From: Paracoccus sp. Z118
GTDB taxonomy: Bacteria > Pseudomonadota > Alphaproteobacteria > Rhodobacterales > Rhodobacteraceae
Direction of reading: 5' to 3'
Assembly: GCF_019061185.1 (NCBI RefSeq)
Contig: NZ_JAHQZU010000011.1
Coordinates: 1 to 64,000 of the forward strand
Length of the DNA: 64,000 nucleotides
The notes under the pieces were generated by a model. The model had not been told where the DNA came from, searched no databases, and saw only the letters and a program-made list of their open reading frames with translations. Positions 1 to 8,625 of the stretch are shown piece by piece. The position numbers were made by a program, and so were the translations under genes. The stretch's first letter is position 1. The number at the start of each line of letters is the position of its first letter.

Positions 1-44
1 TATCTCCAAAACCAACTCCTTCGCGCCATGCCCACCCGCGGAGA

Positions 45-599
45 ATGGACCGATCAGATCAGCAGCGGCAGGAGGAGAGCGCCGTGGCGCTTACAGATGA
101 AGTTGTGCTTCTATTTGATCAACTGTGCGGCGCTCGTCTGCATGAGCACTCTCGCATGGGAAGGATAATTGGCGCAACCTCCTCATTCAACGTGAAGATA
201 GATTTGGCCACTGAAGCAGCAGAGTCGTTCTTGGAAAATGAGCGGCAGAGAGCAGCTGTTATTGGCTGGATACGGCTCTGTAAGAAAGCAGCGGAGATCA
301 GGAACAAGATCGCCCATGGCACGCCGACAAACCTACATCATGTTTCAGATGGCACAAGTAGACAGGGCTTTTTCCTTGCGCCGTCCATCTATGATACAAA
401 GAAGAATCAGTTTCTCAGGACTGGTGAGTTTGGCGGCGACTCTCGGTATTGCTGGAATTCCTACCAGCTTCATGATTACGTGAGAGCATTTTTCATCCTC
501 CGCTCAATGCTGCAGACCTTGCGAGAGGAACTGGCAGGCGCGAGCGAAGAACCCATGCCTCAAGTTCTTGACCCTGATGCCATGATCCGACGCAGGTAG
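45..599 (+). CDS. Small HEPN-like protein of the island
   Basis: Unrecognised 184-residue, mostly helical soluble protein. Near residue 85-92 it has the motif IRNKIAHG, matching the R-x4-H signature of HEPN domains, many of which are RNases in toxin-antitoxin or abortive-infection systems. No signal peptide or membrane segment. ATG at 45 is the first start in the window, but the frame is open to the window edge, so the protein may begin further left. It converges with the next gene, which carries a similar motif. The HEPN assignment rests on one short motif and predicted helicity; RNase activity is inference. Confidence 0.5.
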   Translation: MDRSDQQRQEESAVALTDEVVLLFDQLCGARLHEHSRMGRIIGATSSFNVKIDLATEAAESFLENERQRAAVIGWIRLCKKAAEIRNKIAHGTPTNLHHVSDGTSRQGFFLAPSIYDTKKNQFLRTGEFGGDSRYCWNSYQLHDYVRAFFILRSMLQTLREELAGASEEPMPQVLDPDAMIRRR

Positions 600-652
600 G
601 GCGATTACGTCATGGCCAGCTTAGCAGATCAGCTTTTTATGTCATTAATAAT

Positions 653-1174
653 TCAGTTATTTTCGCCTGAGGCAAGATCGTTATGATCCGCTTTAATTTG
701 GGCTGCCACTTCCTTAAGATTTAGTGTTTCTGAAAAGAATCGATCAAACGATCTATTAAGTTCGTTTACCCACCTTTCACTAGCCGGAGCGGTGATAAAA
801 TCCATCAGCTTGGGACTGAGGGGCTCCTCTTGAAAATGAAAGACCGCGTTTCTAAATCGACGAAAAGAACCAATCATATCATCGCTGGCAAGTAGCTCAT
901 CTATCTTTTTATCAGTCAGCTTTAGCTCTCTATATCCTTCGACGACAACCCAAAGCAGCCCATACCAGACACTCAGAACATGCATAGCAGAAATTGTTTG
1001 CGCCAACGCATTCAGATCATCCGTCATTCCTGATTCTACTTTGGGCCCGAGCCGCAGAGATCGTCGCAGATGGTAGTTAATGCTGTCTGCCTTTATCCAG
1101 TGATTATGGAGCACAGCCACTCCTAGAGAGCTGGCGCGTGGTGCATCAGTATTCTGCGTCATTGATTTTTCCAT
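653..1174 (-). CDS. Second HEPN-like protein of the island
   Basis: Unrecognised protein of about 170 residues. It contains RRFRNAVFHF (about residues 116-125 from this start), again an R-x4-H arrangement typical of HEPN-type helical domains, within predicted helices. A longer reading frame begins at 1234, but a promoter-like TTGTCT-N17-TATTAT lies at 1189-1217, so starts at 1174 (MEKSMTQ) or 1162 (MTQNTD) are more likely; neither has a strong Shine-Dalgarno. The gene converges with the 45-599 gene and is AT-rich relative to the chromosome. Function unknown; a defence or toxin role is inferred from motif and context only. Confidence 0.5.
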   Translation of the reverse strand: MEKSMTQNTDAPRASSLGVAVLHNHWIKADSINYHLRRSLRLGPKVESGMTDDLNALAQTISAMHVLSVWYGLLWVVVEGYRELKLTDKKIDELLASDDMIGSFRRFRNAVFHFQEEPLSPKLMDFITAPASERWVNELNRSFDRFFSETLNLKEVAAQIKADHNDLASGENN

Positions 1175-1188
1175 CAGCGTAGCTTGGG

Positions 1189-1217
1189 ATAATATTATAT
1201 TTTTTTCTTCCAGACAA
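1189..1217 (-). promoter_or_regulatory. Sigma70-like promoter for the 653-1174 gene
   Basis: On the minus strand TTGTCT (1212-1217) and TATTAT (1189-1194) are separated by exactly 17 bases. Transcription would start near 1182, just upstream of the candidate ATGs at 1174 and 1162, which argues against the longer frame starting at 1234. Confidence 0.45.
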
Positions 1218-1234
1218 GCGCCGCCCCCAAACAC

Positions 1235-1586
1235 TATTGCCTAGCTAATGCCAGTTCTTTTGCGCTGACCGAGCAGGAATTGATGGTAGCTATCGACGAA
1301 GTCGCGAAGGGTCAGCCCTCCACCAATCCCAGGTCCGAGGATCGAGCTCGGGGGCTGCTAACTTCAAGAGAAACAAATGGCTTCGTGTGGGCACATGAAG
1401 GGTGCTGGGCTGGTCGGTCTCAGCTGTGACAGCGTTTGCTTCCCGTGATTGGGCAGGCCGTCATCATTTCTATCGGTCGGGGCCACCGGGGGAAGGTGCC
1501 CGTTTCCTCTATCTGATGTGGGCTTGCGAATTCGTGGCGGAAACATCCGGGGTGCATTGCAGGGATTGAGAACAAGCGCCCCAAAG
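1235..1586. other. Gene-poor island segment with one possible 48-codon ORF
   Basis: No recognisable gene. A short plus-strand frame at 1283-1429 starts MVAIDEVAKGQPSTNPR after AGCAGGAATTG, a weak ribosome site. It is open upstream into other residues without a better start, so it may be a decayed gene end rather than a gene. Nothing else was found here. Confidence 0.3.
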
Positions 1587-3188
1587 TCATTTCGGCCACT
1601 CATACCGGGGCAGCTTGCAGATTTCCCGATACTTGGCGTTCACCTTCCGGTCACCGTAGCGCTCCGCTGCCCTCGGGTTCGCATGGCCTTGCAGGGCATC
1701 GGCCCACTCCTGTGCGATGTCGTGATCGTGGCAAAGCGTCTTGAACCTGTGCCGCCATGCGTGGTTCGGCTGCAAGTCCTCGTCGGAAACCTTCGCGTGT
1801 TCCTTGACCCACGTTCCAAGTCGTCCGCTGATACCTTGGGGGCCTGTGCCTGGCGCGTAGAAGATGGGGCCGGTGGGCAGGCCCTCGACCATTTCAAGCA
1901 GTCCTTCTTGGACAAGCTGGGGATGAAGGGGCACGGTGCGGAACTGCTTTGTCTTGACCGATCCGGCCTCAGGTGTGATCCGGATGCATGGGACGCCTTC
2001 AATGGTCTGGAAGTCCTCCCGTCTCAACTGGACGATCTCCGTCACCCTCGCCCCGGAATGGGCACATACCCATGGCACCCAGCGGATAGCCCGCTTGGTG
2101 TGGTCGGCCATCTTGTCCGAAATGCCTACACCCGCCTTGGCTGCTGCCAGAACCTGCTTGGCCTCTTGGTCGGAATAGCCCTTCTCCCGGTTCACCACGC
2201 GCTTGGCGGTCTCTATCACAATGCCCTCGGTCGGGTCGCTTAGGCCCATGGCGCGGGATTTGGCATAGCTGAACATGCGTTTGACTGCCGCCAGATACTT
2301 TTGCCCTATGGTCTTGCTGTTCAGCCCCCGCCCATCCCGCAGGTGGTCGGTCCATTTCACGATGGCCTCCGGGGTTATGTCCCCGATCCGGTCATGCTCG
2401 ATGAAAGCGATCAGGTCATTCACCTTCTGCCGGAAGTCCCGAATGGTGCTGGCTGTAACGCCCTTGGTCTTGGCGTCCTTCTCCCACGCCTCGAACAGCC
2501 CTGTCAGGGTCGGCCCCGTGGCCTTGTCTGCGCTGGGCTTCTTGCTGGACTTGGTGCTGTCGCTGGTCGCCCCATTCTCGAAGGTCGGGAAACGGTCTGC
2601 CCGCAGATCGGGCCTGTAATCGCCGCCACCCCTGCGCTGCTGATACTTCCCGTGCTGTACAAGTGCCTCGTGCATCGCTGTGAGCAGGGCCGTGCGTGAA
2701 ACCACGTCGATGTTCAGGCCACGGGATTGAAGGATGTGATCGGCTGACCTTCCGTGCAGCCCTTCCCGGCCCTCTGCCGTCTCGCCCAAATCATGAAGGG
2801 CAGACAGTTGATTTTCCCAGTCATCAGGATCGCCGGGGTTCTCGTGGGTATCACTGCACAGGTCGCGGTAGTATTCCCCTGCAAGGGCTTCCGTCTGCCT
2901 TTGGGTAAGCCGCACAGGTCCATCTTCGGCTGCTTGCTGGATCAGCCGCAGATGCTCTTGCAGGGCTGCTGTAGCCTCCCTGAAGCGTTCCTTTGCCGTG
3001 GCAATGTCCTTGGTCCGCAAGGATGCCTTGGCCCAAGCCCCCAGCTTAACCGTGGCGGTCAGGCCATTGAAGCTGAGCGTCACGACCCGGCCCTTCGCCT
3101 TGGTGACGAGTGCAGCCGGTACGCGTTCTCGCAGGTAGAACACGCCAGTGTCGGGATGCTTCCAAGGAGTCGCCATTCGTAAGCCCAT
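1587..3188 (-). CDS. Tyrosine recombinase / site-specific integrase
   Basis: Phage/island integrase that would recombine the element with tRNA-Thr. The N-terminus (MATPWKHPDTGVFYLRERVP) matches the DUF6538 head of many alphaproteobacterial integrases. A SAM-like core-binding region follows, then the catalytic domain with Arg in GARVTEI, Lys in KTKQFRTVPL, HxxR in HAWRHRF, and His then Tyr in LQGHANPRAAERYGD, so the R-K-H-R-H-Y set is complete. The frame is open to 3257, but alignment to the family head favours ATG at 3188 or 3176. The 5' end faces the tRNA-Thr 3' end, consistent with an attachment-site-proximal integrase. Likely functional. Confidence 0.9.
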   Translation of the reverse strand: MGLRMATPWKHPDTGVFYLRERVPAALVTKAKGRVVTLSFNGLTATVKLGAWAKASLRTKDIATAKERFREATAALQEHLRLIQQAAEDGPVRLTQRQTEALAGEYYRDLCSDTHENPGDPDDWENQLSALHDLGETAEGREGLHGRSADHILQSRGLNIDVVSRTALLTAMHEALVQHGKYQQRRGGGDYRPDLRADRFPTFENGATSDSTKSSKKPSADKATGPTLTGLFEAWEKDAKTKGVTASTIRDFRQKVNDLIAFIEHDRIGDITPEAIVKWTDHLRDGRGLNSKTIGQKYLAAVKRMFSYAKSRAMGLSDPTEGIVIETAKRVVNREKGYSDQEAKQVLAAAKAGVGISDKMADHTKRAIRWVPWVCAHSGARVTEIVQLRREDFQTIEGVPCIRITPEAGSVKTKQFRTVPLHPQLVQEGLLEMVEGLPTGPIFYAPGTGPQGISGRLGTWVKEHAKVSDEDLQPNHAWRHRFKTLCHDHDIAQEWADALQGHANPRAAERYGDRKVNAKYREICKLPRYEWPK

Positions 3189-3267
3189 GTGTACCCGCCC
3201 TGTGTACCAGTAAGGCAGGCCACAACCCTGATAAATCAGGAAGTTCTTGAAGATCAACGGGGAATCA

Positions 3268-3342
<75 letters not shown>

Positions 3343-3577
3343 GCCGGCCGGGCCGCTGGCCCGTGTGGGGGGCGATGTAGACAAAGGCGCAACGGGGCGC
3401 AAGGGGGAATTGGGCGCTTGCGGCGAAAGCTTTCGTTGTCCCGGCAGGGACTGCCGCCCCGGCGGGGTGCGGGCCGCGGATCGCGCCTTCATTCCCGCCC
3501 GAAAGCCGGGCTGCCGCAACAGCTTGCCAGGCTGCGCCGCCGGTGTCACAAACGGGCTGGACAACCGGGGACTGCGC

Positions 3578-4384
3578 ATGAGCGACCTTTCGACCAGCGA
3601 ACGCCGCCTGATTTCGGCTCTGGACCGGCTGGATTTCACCGTCGAGCGGGCAGGGGATGACCTGCAGCGGCTGCGGAGCCGTCCGGCGCCTGCCGCCCCG
3701 ACCGTGACGACGGCGGGCGCTCAAGCGAGCCTTGCCGCGATGCAGGCCGAGAACCGCAAGCTTTCCGACGATCTTGCGGCGCTGCACGACCGGCAGGCGG
3801 CGACGCTCGACGCCATGCGGGCGCGGCTGGCCGAGACGCAGGAGCGGCTGGCGGGCGCGGGCGAACATGCGGCGCGGCTCGCGGCGGCCAATGACGGGCT
3901 CACGGCGGCCAACCGGGCGCTGATGGATGCCGCCGGCGACTGGCCGGGCAAGGGCGAGGCCGCCTTCCGCGCCGCGCTTGAGGCGGAGGTGGAATCGCTC
4001 CGCGGGGCGCGGGCGGCCGAGATCGCGCAGATGGGCGAGATCCTCGACGCGCTGGACCGGATGCTCGGCACACCCGCGCCGAAGCCGCGCAAGCCCGTCC
4101 GGGAAGGCGCGCAAGCGGCCGTCCCGGCGGCTGCTGCTGCCCGCGACGGCGCGGAGGGTGCGGCGGCGACCGATGCCCCCAGCCTCGCCACCGCCACGGA
4201 AGTTTCCGAGCCCGATGCCGTGATCGGCGACGCTGATCCCGCAGAAAAGGCCGGGGACCACGAGCTGACCGTCGAGCGCGAGGACATTCCCGATGACGAC
4301 GTCTCGCTGTTCGGCGGGGTCTATGACGACGACGACGGCGACCCGGAGACGCAAGACGACGACCTGGAAGGAGAGCTGCGCTGA
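3578..4384 (+). CDS. Coiled-coil protein upstream of ZapA
   Basis: 268-residue hydrophilic protein found next to zapA in Rhodobacteraceae. Residues about 1-155 are heptad-like, Ala/Leu/Glu/Arg-rich coiled coil (LAAMQAENRKLSDDLAALHD). The C-terminal third is a low-complexity Ala/Pro linker ending in a very acidic tail rich in Asp and Glu. No signal peptide. ATG 3578 follows GGGG at a suitable distance. Its stop overlaps the zapA start (TGATG at 4382-4386), so the two are translationally coupled. A role with ZapA at the division ring is inferred from coupling only; no catalytic motif is visible. Confidence 0.7.
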   Translation: MSDLSTSERRLISALDRLDFTVERAGDDLQRLRSRPAPAAPTVTTAGAQASLAAMQAENRKLSDDLAALHDRQAATLDAMRARLAETQERLAGAGEHAARLAAANDGLTAANRALMDAAGDWPGKGEAAFRAALEAEVESLRGARAAEIAQMGEILDALDRMLGTPAPKPRKPVREGAQAAVPAAAAARDGAEGAAATDAPSLATATEVSEPDAVIGDADPAEKAGDHELTVEREDIPDDDVSLFGGVYDDDDGDPETQDDDLEGELR

Positions 4385-4770
4385 TGCCCAATGTTGATTT
4401 CAGGATCGGCCACAAGGAATACACCCTCTCCTGCCAGGAGGGCGAGGAAAAGCTGCTGCGCCGCGCCGCCGGGATGCTGGATGCAGAAGCGCGGCAGATC
4501 CTCGATCAGACCGGCCGGATGCCCGAGCCGCGGCTGCTGCTGCTCGCGGGGCTGATGCTGGCCGACCGCACCTCTGCGCTGGAGGACCGGGCGGCGAGCG
4601 CCGAACGAGAGCTGGCGCGGCTGAAGTCCAACCCGCCGCGGGTCGAGGTCCCGGTGATCCCGGTCGAGATCGGCGAGGTCATGGCCGAGCTTGCCGCCCG
4701 CGCCGAGTCGCTGGCCGACAAGGCCGAGGAACTGCTTCAGGACGACGAAGCCACCGGAACCGCCCGTTAA
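4384..4770 (+). CDS. zapA: Cell division protein ZapA
   Basis: 128-residue ZapA-family protein, which bundles FtsZ filaments at midcell. The N-terminal globular half (VDFRIGHKEYTLSCQEGEEK, then AAGMLDAEARQI) matches the ZapA head, followed by a C-terminal coiled coil from about residue 60 (DRTSALEDRAASAERELARL). Length fits alphaproteobacterial ZapA, which carries an extra helical tail. Translationally coupled to the upstream coiled-coil gene. Confidence 0.85.
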   Translation: MPNVDFRIGHKEYTLSCQEGEEKLLRRAAGMLDAEARQILDQTGRMPEPRLLLLAGLMLADRTSALEDRAASAERELARLKSNPPRVEVPVIPVEIGEVMAELAARAESLADKAEELLQDDEATGTAR

Positions 4771-4845
4771 CACGCAGATTTCCTGCCCCGTCCCGCAACC
4801 CCGGCCCGTTCCCGCGCGTTCCCTGCCCAGCAGGGGGATAATGCG

Positions 4846-5784
4846 ATGGCGTCTCGGGCGATCTGGAAAGGGCAGTTGCGGCTGTCGCTGGTGGCGATAC
4901 CGGTCGAAATTCACAGCGCGACCAAGACCGCGCGCCGCGTCAGCTTCCGCCAGATCCACGGCCCCTCGGGCAAGCCGGTCCGCTATGAAAAGACCGTCGC
5001 CGGGATCGGGCCGGTGGACAAGGACGAGATCATGAAGGGCTATGCCCTTGGTGACAACGAATACCTGCTGATCGAGCCGGAAGAGATCGAGGCGATCAAG
5101 CTGGAGACTAAGAAGACCTTCGAACTGGTGCAGTTCGTCGGTCAGGACGAGATCTCCCCGCTCTATTACGACCAGCCCTATTACATCGTGCCCACGGATG
5201 AGCTGGCCGAGGATGCTTACCGCGTGCTGCGCGATGCGATGCGGCAATCGGGCAAGGTCGGGCTGGGGCAACTGACGATCTATGGCAGCGAGAAGCTGTG
5301 CGCCGTGCGCCCCTGCGGCGACGGGCTGCTGATGGAGACGCTGTTCTACGCCGACGAGATCAAGGACGCCGAGCCGCTGTTCGCGTCCATCGAGGACGAG
5401 GAGGCCGACGAGGACCTGCTGGCCGTCGCCGAGCAACTGATCGAGAAGAAGACCGCCCCCTTCGACGCTGCCGTCTTCACCGACCACTACGACAAGGCCT
5501 TGCGCTCGCTGATCGAGGACAAGCGCAAGGGCCGCGCGCCCCGCGTGACGACCGAGGGCGAGTCGCGCCCGTCCGGCGACAACGTGGTGGACCTGATGCA
5601 GGCGCTGCGGGAAAGCCTCAAAGCCTCGGGCGGCGGGGGCAAGACCGCGGCGAAGGCGACGAAATCCCGCTCCGGCACGCGCAAGACCGCCGCCAAGGCC
5701 GAGGAGGGGGAGGAGCCCGCGGAAAAGCCCGCACCGAAGCGCGGCACGGCGAGCCGTCGCGGGACGACCCGCAAGGCGGGCTGA
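4846..5784 (+). CDS. ku: Ku, NHEJ DNA end-binding protein
   Basis: Bacterial Ku homodimerises into a ring that threads onto broken DNA ends and recruits LigD. The 312-residue protein begins MASRAIWKGQLRLSLVAIPVE, the characteristic Ku start; the Ku core spans about residues 1-255. The C-terminal ~50 residues form a Lys/Ala/Thr-rich basic tail (AAKATKSRSGTRKTAAK), as in many Ku proteins, likely binding DNA. ligD starts immediately after the stop codon, so the pair is one operon and a complete minimal NHEJ system. Confidence 0.95.
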   Translation: MASRAIWKGQLRLSLVAIPVEIHSATKTARRVSFRQIHGPSGKPVRYEKTVAGIGPVDKDEIMKGYALGDNEYLLIEPEEIEAIKLETKKTFELVQFVGQDEISPLYYDQPYYIVPTDELAEDAYRVLRDAMRQSGKVGLGQLTIYGSEKLCAVRPCGDGLLMETLFYADEIKDAEPLFASIEDEEADEDLLAVAEQLIEKKTAPFDAAVFTDHYDKALRSLIEDKRKGRAPRVTTEGESRPSGDNVVDLMQALRESLKASGGGGKTAAKATKSRSGTRKTAAKAEEGEEPAEKPAPKRGTASRRGTTRKAG

Positions 5785-8199
5785 TTGGCGCGGCTCGACA
5801 CCTACCGCGCCAAGCGCGACCCCGGCCGCACCGCCGAGCCGTTCGACGCGGGCACCCCCTCGGCCGGGGCGCTGCGCTATTCGATGCAGAACCACGACGC
5901 GACGCGGCTGCACTGGGATCTGCGGCTGGAATGGGATGGCGTGCTGCTGAGCTGGGCCGTAACGCGCGGCCCGTCCTTCGATCCGGCGGACAAGCGCCTC
6001 GCCGTCAGGACCGAGGATCACCCGCTGCCCTATCTGACCTTCGAGGGCACGATCCCCAGGGGCGAATACGGCGCGGGCACGGTGATGCTGTGGGATATCG
6101 GCGCGTGGCGGCCCGATGCGGATGTGGAGCATGGGCTATCCAAGGGCCATCTGCGCTTGCAGCTTTACGGGCGACGGCTGACCGGCGCGTGGGATCTGGT
6201 GCGGATCAAGGGCAAGCCGGGCGAAAAGCGCGAGAACTGGCTGCTCATCAAGCAGGAAGATGGCGCGGCCCATCAGCCGGATCCCGTGGAACGTTACCGC
6301 ACCAGCATTTCCACCAACCGGGATTTCGCGGCGATCGCCTCGGATGGCCCGCCCGTGCCGTTCGGCCCGGATCGCCTGGCGCGGCCGAAGCCGGTGGAAC
6401 CGATGCTCGCGAAGCTCGTGGACGGCCCGCCGGTGGGCGAAGGCTGGCAGCACGAGATCAAGATCGACGGCTATCGCGGCCTCGTCGAGATCGGCAAGGG
6501 CGGCGCGATCATCCGCACCCGCAACGGGCTGGACTGGTCGGACCGCTTCGCCCCGCTGCTGCCCGCCTTCGAGGAGCTGCCCGTCCGCTCCGCCCTGATC
6601 GACGGAGAGATCACCGCAGGCGCAGGGCAGGTGGGGTTCACGGCGCTTCAGCAGGCGATCAAGGCGGGCGGGCCCTTCGCCTTCGTCGCCTTCGATCTGC
6701 TGCATCTGGACGGCACGGATCTGAAGCGCCAGCCGCTGAAGGACCGGCAGGCGGCGCTCGCGAAGCTGCTGGCCGATGTCCCTCCGATGGGGCTGATCGA
6801 GCAGTCGCTGGCCGTTCAGGGCGACGGGCTCGCTGCGCTTCAGGCGATCTGCGATGCGCGGGGCGAGGGGATCGTGTCCAAGCGGATCGATTCGCATTAC
6901 CGTTCCGGGCGCGGGGACAGCTGGCGCAAGGCCAAGTGCGAAAAGCGCGACGACTACCTGATCGTCGGCTGGCTGCCCTCGGACTCGCCGGGGCGGCCCT
7001 TTTCCTCGCTGCTGCTGGCCGACCGTGCCGAGGATGGTACGCTGTTCTATCGCGGCAAGGTGGGGACCGGATTCGATGCCTCGGCGCTGGACGAGGTGGC
7101 GGCCGCGCTCGCCCCCCACGCACGCCCCAAACCCGCGCTGGAGGTGCCCAAGCCCGAGGCGCGCGGCGCGAAATGGGTCGAGCCGGTGGTCAGCGCCGAG
7201 ATCCGCTATGCCGACATCACTGGCGACGGGCGGCTGCGTCATGCAAGCTTTCAGGGATTGCGCGAGGACAAGATGCCGGAACCTGCCCGAAAACCCACCC
7301 CGGTCGTCCGCGTGGCCCCAAGCAAGGGCGACACGCTGCGCATCGCCGGTATCGCCATCTCGAACCCCGCGCGGCTGGTCTATCCGAAGAACAAGGTGAG
7401 CAAGGCCGACGTCGCCGCCTATTACGAGGCCGCCGCGCCGTTGATGCTGCCGCATGTGAAGGATCGCCCGCTCTCGCTGGTGCGGCTGCCAGAGGGGCTG
7501 GAGGGCGAGTCATTCTTTCAGAAACACGCGGGCAAGGGCTTTCCGGCTCAGATCCGGCAGACCGAGATCGAGGGCGAGGACGAGCCCGCGCTTTATATCC
7601 GCGATGCCGCCGGGCTGGTCGCCGGGGCGCAGATGGGCGTGATCGAATACCACATGCGCGGCGTCCACCGCGACCGGCCCGACCGCCCCGACCGGCTGGT
7701 CTTCGATCTCGACCCCGACGAGGGGCTGGGCTGGGCCGAGGTGAAGCGGGCGGCGTTCGATCTGCGCGACCGGCTGGAGACTCTGGGCCTTCCGAGTTGG
7801 GCGATGGTGACGGGGGGCAAGGGCGTCCACATCGTCTGCGACATCAAGCGCACCGTGCCGTGGGAAACCGCGACGCTGTTCGCCCGGACCCTGACCACCG
7901 TGCTGGCCGACGAGGAGCCCGAGCGGTTCGTCGCCGTCATGTCCAAGGCAAAGCGGCGCGGCCGGATCTTCATAGACTGGCTGAGGAATCAGCCGCAATC
8001 GACTGCCGTATCTCCGTTTTCCCTGCGCGCGCGTCCGGGCGCCACGGTCGCGGTGCCGGTGTCGTGGGACGTGCTGGAAGGGTTGAAATCGGCGGGCGCG
8101 TTCGACATCCGCTCGGCCCTGGATCGGGCGGAGGAGGTTGCGCCCGACTACCCGGACCCCGTTCCGCTCACCCCCGCGATCCGGGCGCTGACCGCATGA
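5785..8199 (+). CDS. ligD: ATP-dependent DNA ligase LigD (PE-LIG-POL)
   Basis: Multifunctional NHEJ enzyme of 804 residues. Domains in order: 3'-phosphoesterase (about 30-150, with HDATRLHWD, His37 and His43); ATP-dependent ligase (about 205-490, motif I EIKIDG with nucleotidyl Lys226); primase-polymerase domain (about 530-790, catalytic Asp pair FDLDP at 641/643). The order matches Pseudomonas-type LigD. The TTG start directly follows the ku stop; it gives the family N-terminus LDTYRAKRDPGRTAEP, which supports it. All key residues seen are present, so the enzyme should be active with Ku. The last codons overlap the next gene by ATGA. Confidence 0.95.
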   Translation: MARLDTYRAKRDPGRTAEPFDAGTPSAGALRYSMQNHDATRLHWDLRLEWDGVLLSWAVTRGPSFDPADKRLAVRTEDHPLPYLTFEGTIPRGEYGAGTVMLWDIGAWRPDADVEHGLSKGHLRLQLYGRRLTGAWDLVRIKGKPGEKRENWLLIKQEDGAAHQPDPVERYRTSISTNRDFAAIASDGPPVPFGPDRLARPKPVEPMLAKLVDGPPVGEGWQHEIKIDGYRGLVEIGKGGAIIRTRNGLDWSDRFAPLLPAFEELPVRSALIDGEITAGAGQVGFTALQQAIKAGGPFAFVAFDLLHLDGTDLKRQPLKDRQAALAKLLADVPPMGLIEQSLAVQGDGLAALQAICDARGEGIVSKRIDSHYRSGRGDSWRKAKCEKRDDYLIVGWLPSDSPGRPFSSLLLADRAEDGTLFYRGKVGTGFDASALDEVAAALAPHARPKPALEVPKPEARGAKWVEPVVSAEIRYADITGDGRLRHASFQGLREDKMPEPARKPTPVVRVAPSKGDTLRIAGIAISNPARLVYPKNKVSKADVAAYYEAAAPLMLPHVKDRPLSLVRLPEGLEGESFFQKHAGKGFPAQIRQTEIEGEDEPALYIRDAAGLVAGAQMGVIEYHMRGVHRDRPDRPDRLVFDLDPDEGLGWAEVKRAAFDLRDRLETLGLPSWAMVTGGKGVHIVCDIKRTVPWETATLFARTLTTVLADEEPERFVAVMSKAKRRGRIFIDWLRNQPQSTAVSPFSLRARPGATVAVPVSWDVLEGLKSAGAFDIRSALDRAEEVAPDYPDPVPLTPAIRALTA

Positions 8200-8564
8200 G
8201 CGATCCGCTGCTCTCGCGCCGCCCGCTGCGGCTGCGGCTCTATCTCGATGACAAGCGCTGGATGGGGCCGGGCAAGGCCGACCTGCTGGCGCTGATCGCC
8301 GCAACCGGCTCGATCTCGGCCGCTGGGCGGCGCATGGGGATGAGCTACAAGCGCGCCTGGACGCTGGTCGAGGCCCTGAACGCCATGTTCCGCGAGCCGC
8401 TGGTGGAAAGCGCGCGGGGCGGGGCGCAGGGCGGCGGCGCGGCGCTGACGCCGCTGGGGCAGGAGGTGCTGGCCCGGTTCCGCGCCATTCAGGACGCGGC
8501 GGAGCGGGCCGGTGCGGGTGATATCGCGGCGCTTGCCGCTGCCGATATGTCCGAACGGAAATAG
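8196..8564 (+). CDS. ModE-like HTH regulator without molybdate domain
   Basis: 122-residue winged-helix protein of the ModE N-terminal (LysR-like HTH) family: LLALIAATGSISAAGRRMGMSYKRAWTLVEALN is the helix-turn-helix. E. coli ModE carries two C-terminal mop domains that bind molybdate; these are absent here, so the protein either senses indirectly or represses by default. ATG 8196 overlaps the ligD stop (ATGA), linking it to the ku-ligD operon, while modA starts 61 bases downstream. Control of modABC is inferred from the adjacency. Confidence 0.8.
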   Translation: MSDPLLSRRPLRLRLYLDDKRWMGPGKADLLALIAATGSISAAGRRMGMSYKRAWTLVEALNAMFREPLVESARGGAQGGGAALTPLGQEVLARFRAIQDAAERAGAGDIAALAAADMSERK

Positions 8565-8567
8565 CGC

Positions 8568-8596
8568 TTGCCGCAGAAGGCGCGGTCTGTCTAACT
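8568..8596 (+). promoter_or_regulatory. Possible modABC promoter
   Basis: TTGCCG (8568-8573) and CTAACT (8591-8596) with a 17-base spacer lie just upstream of modA, starting inside the 3' end of the regulator gene. The hexamers are only 4/6 matches each. No ModE-type TATATA-rich palindrome was seen. Confidence 0.3.
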
Positions 8597-8625
8597 GCCT
8601 GCGACCGCCACTCCAGAGGTTCCCG

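Larger units (their letters stand above)
1..3267. mobile_element. Right end of an integrative element in tRNA-Thr
   Basis: A tyrosine recombinase gene reads away from, and lies directly beside, the 3' end of a tRNA-Thr gene, the usual geometry for an element integrated in a tRNA. This part is clearly less GC-rich than everything right of the tRNA, and its cargo (two short unrecognised proteins) has no housekeeping function. The right boundary is placed at the tRNA 3' CCA. The left boundary and second att copy are not in the window: I saw no second copy of the tRNA 3' sequence at 1-1586. Element type (phage, ICE, island) cannot be decided. Confidence 0.6.

Noticed and set aside
5298..8195. Long plus-strand frame overlapping ku and ligD in another register
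   Set aside because: Arg-rich shadow of ligD; only its last part (8196-8564), which is the ModE-like gene, is real.
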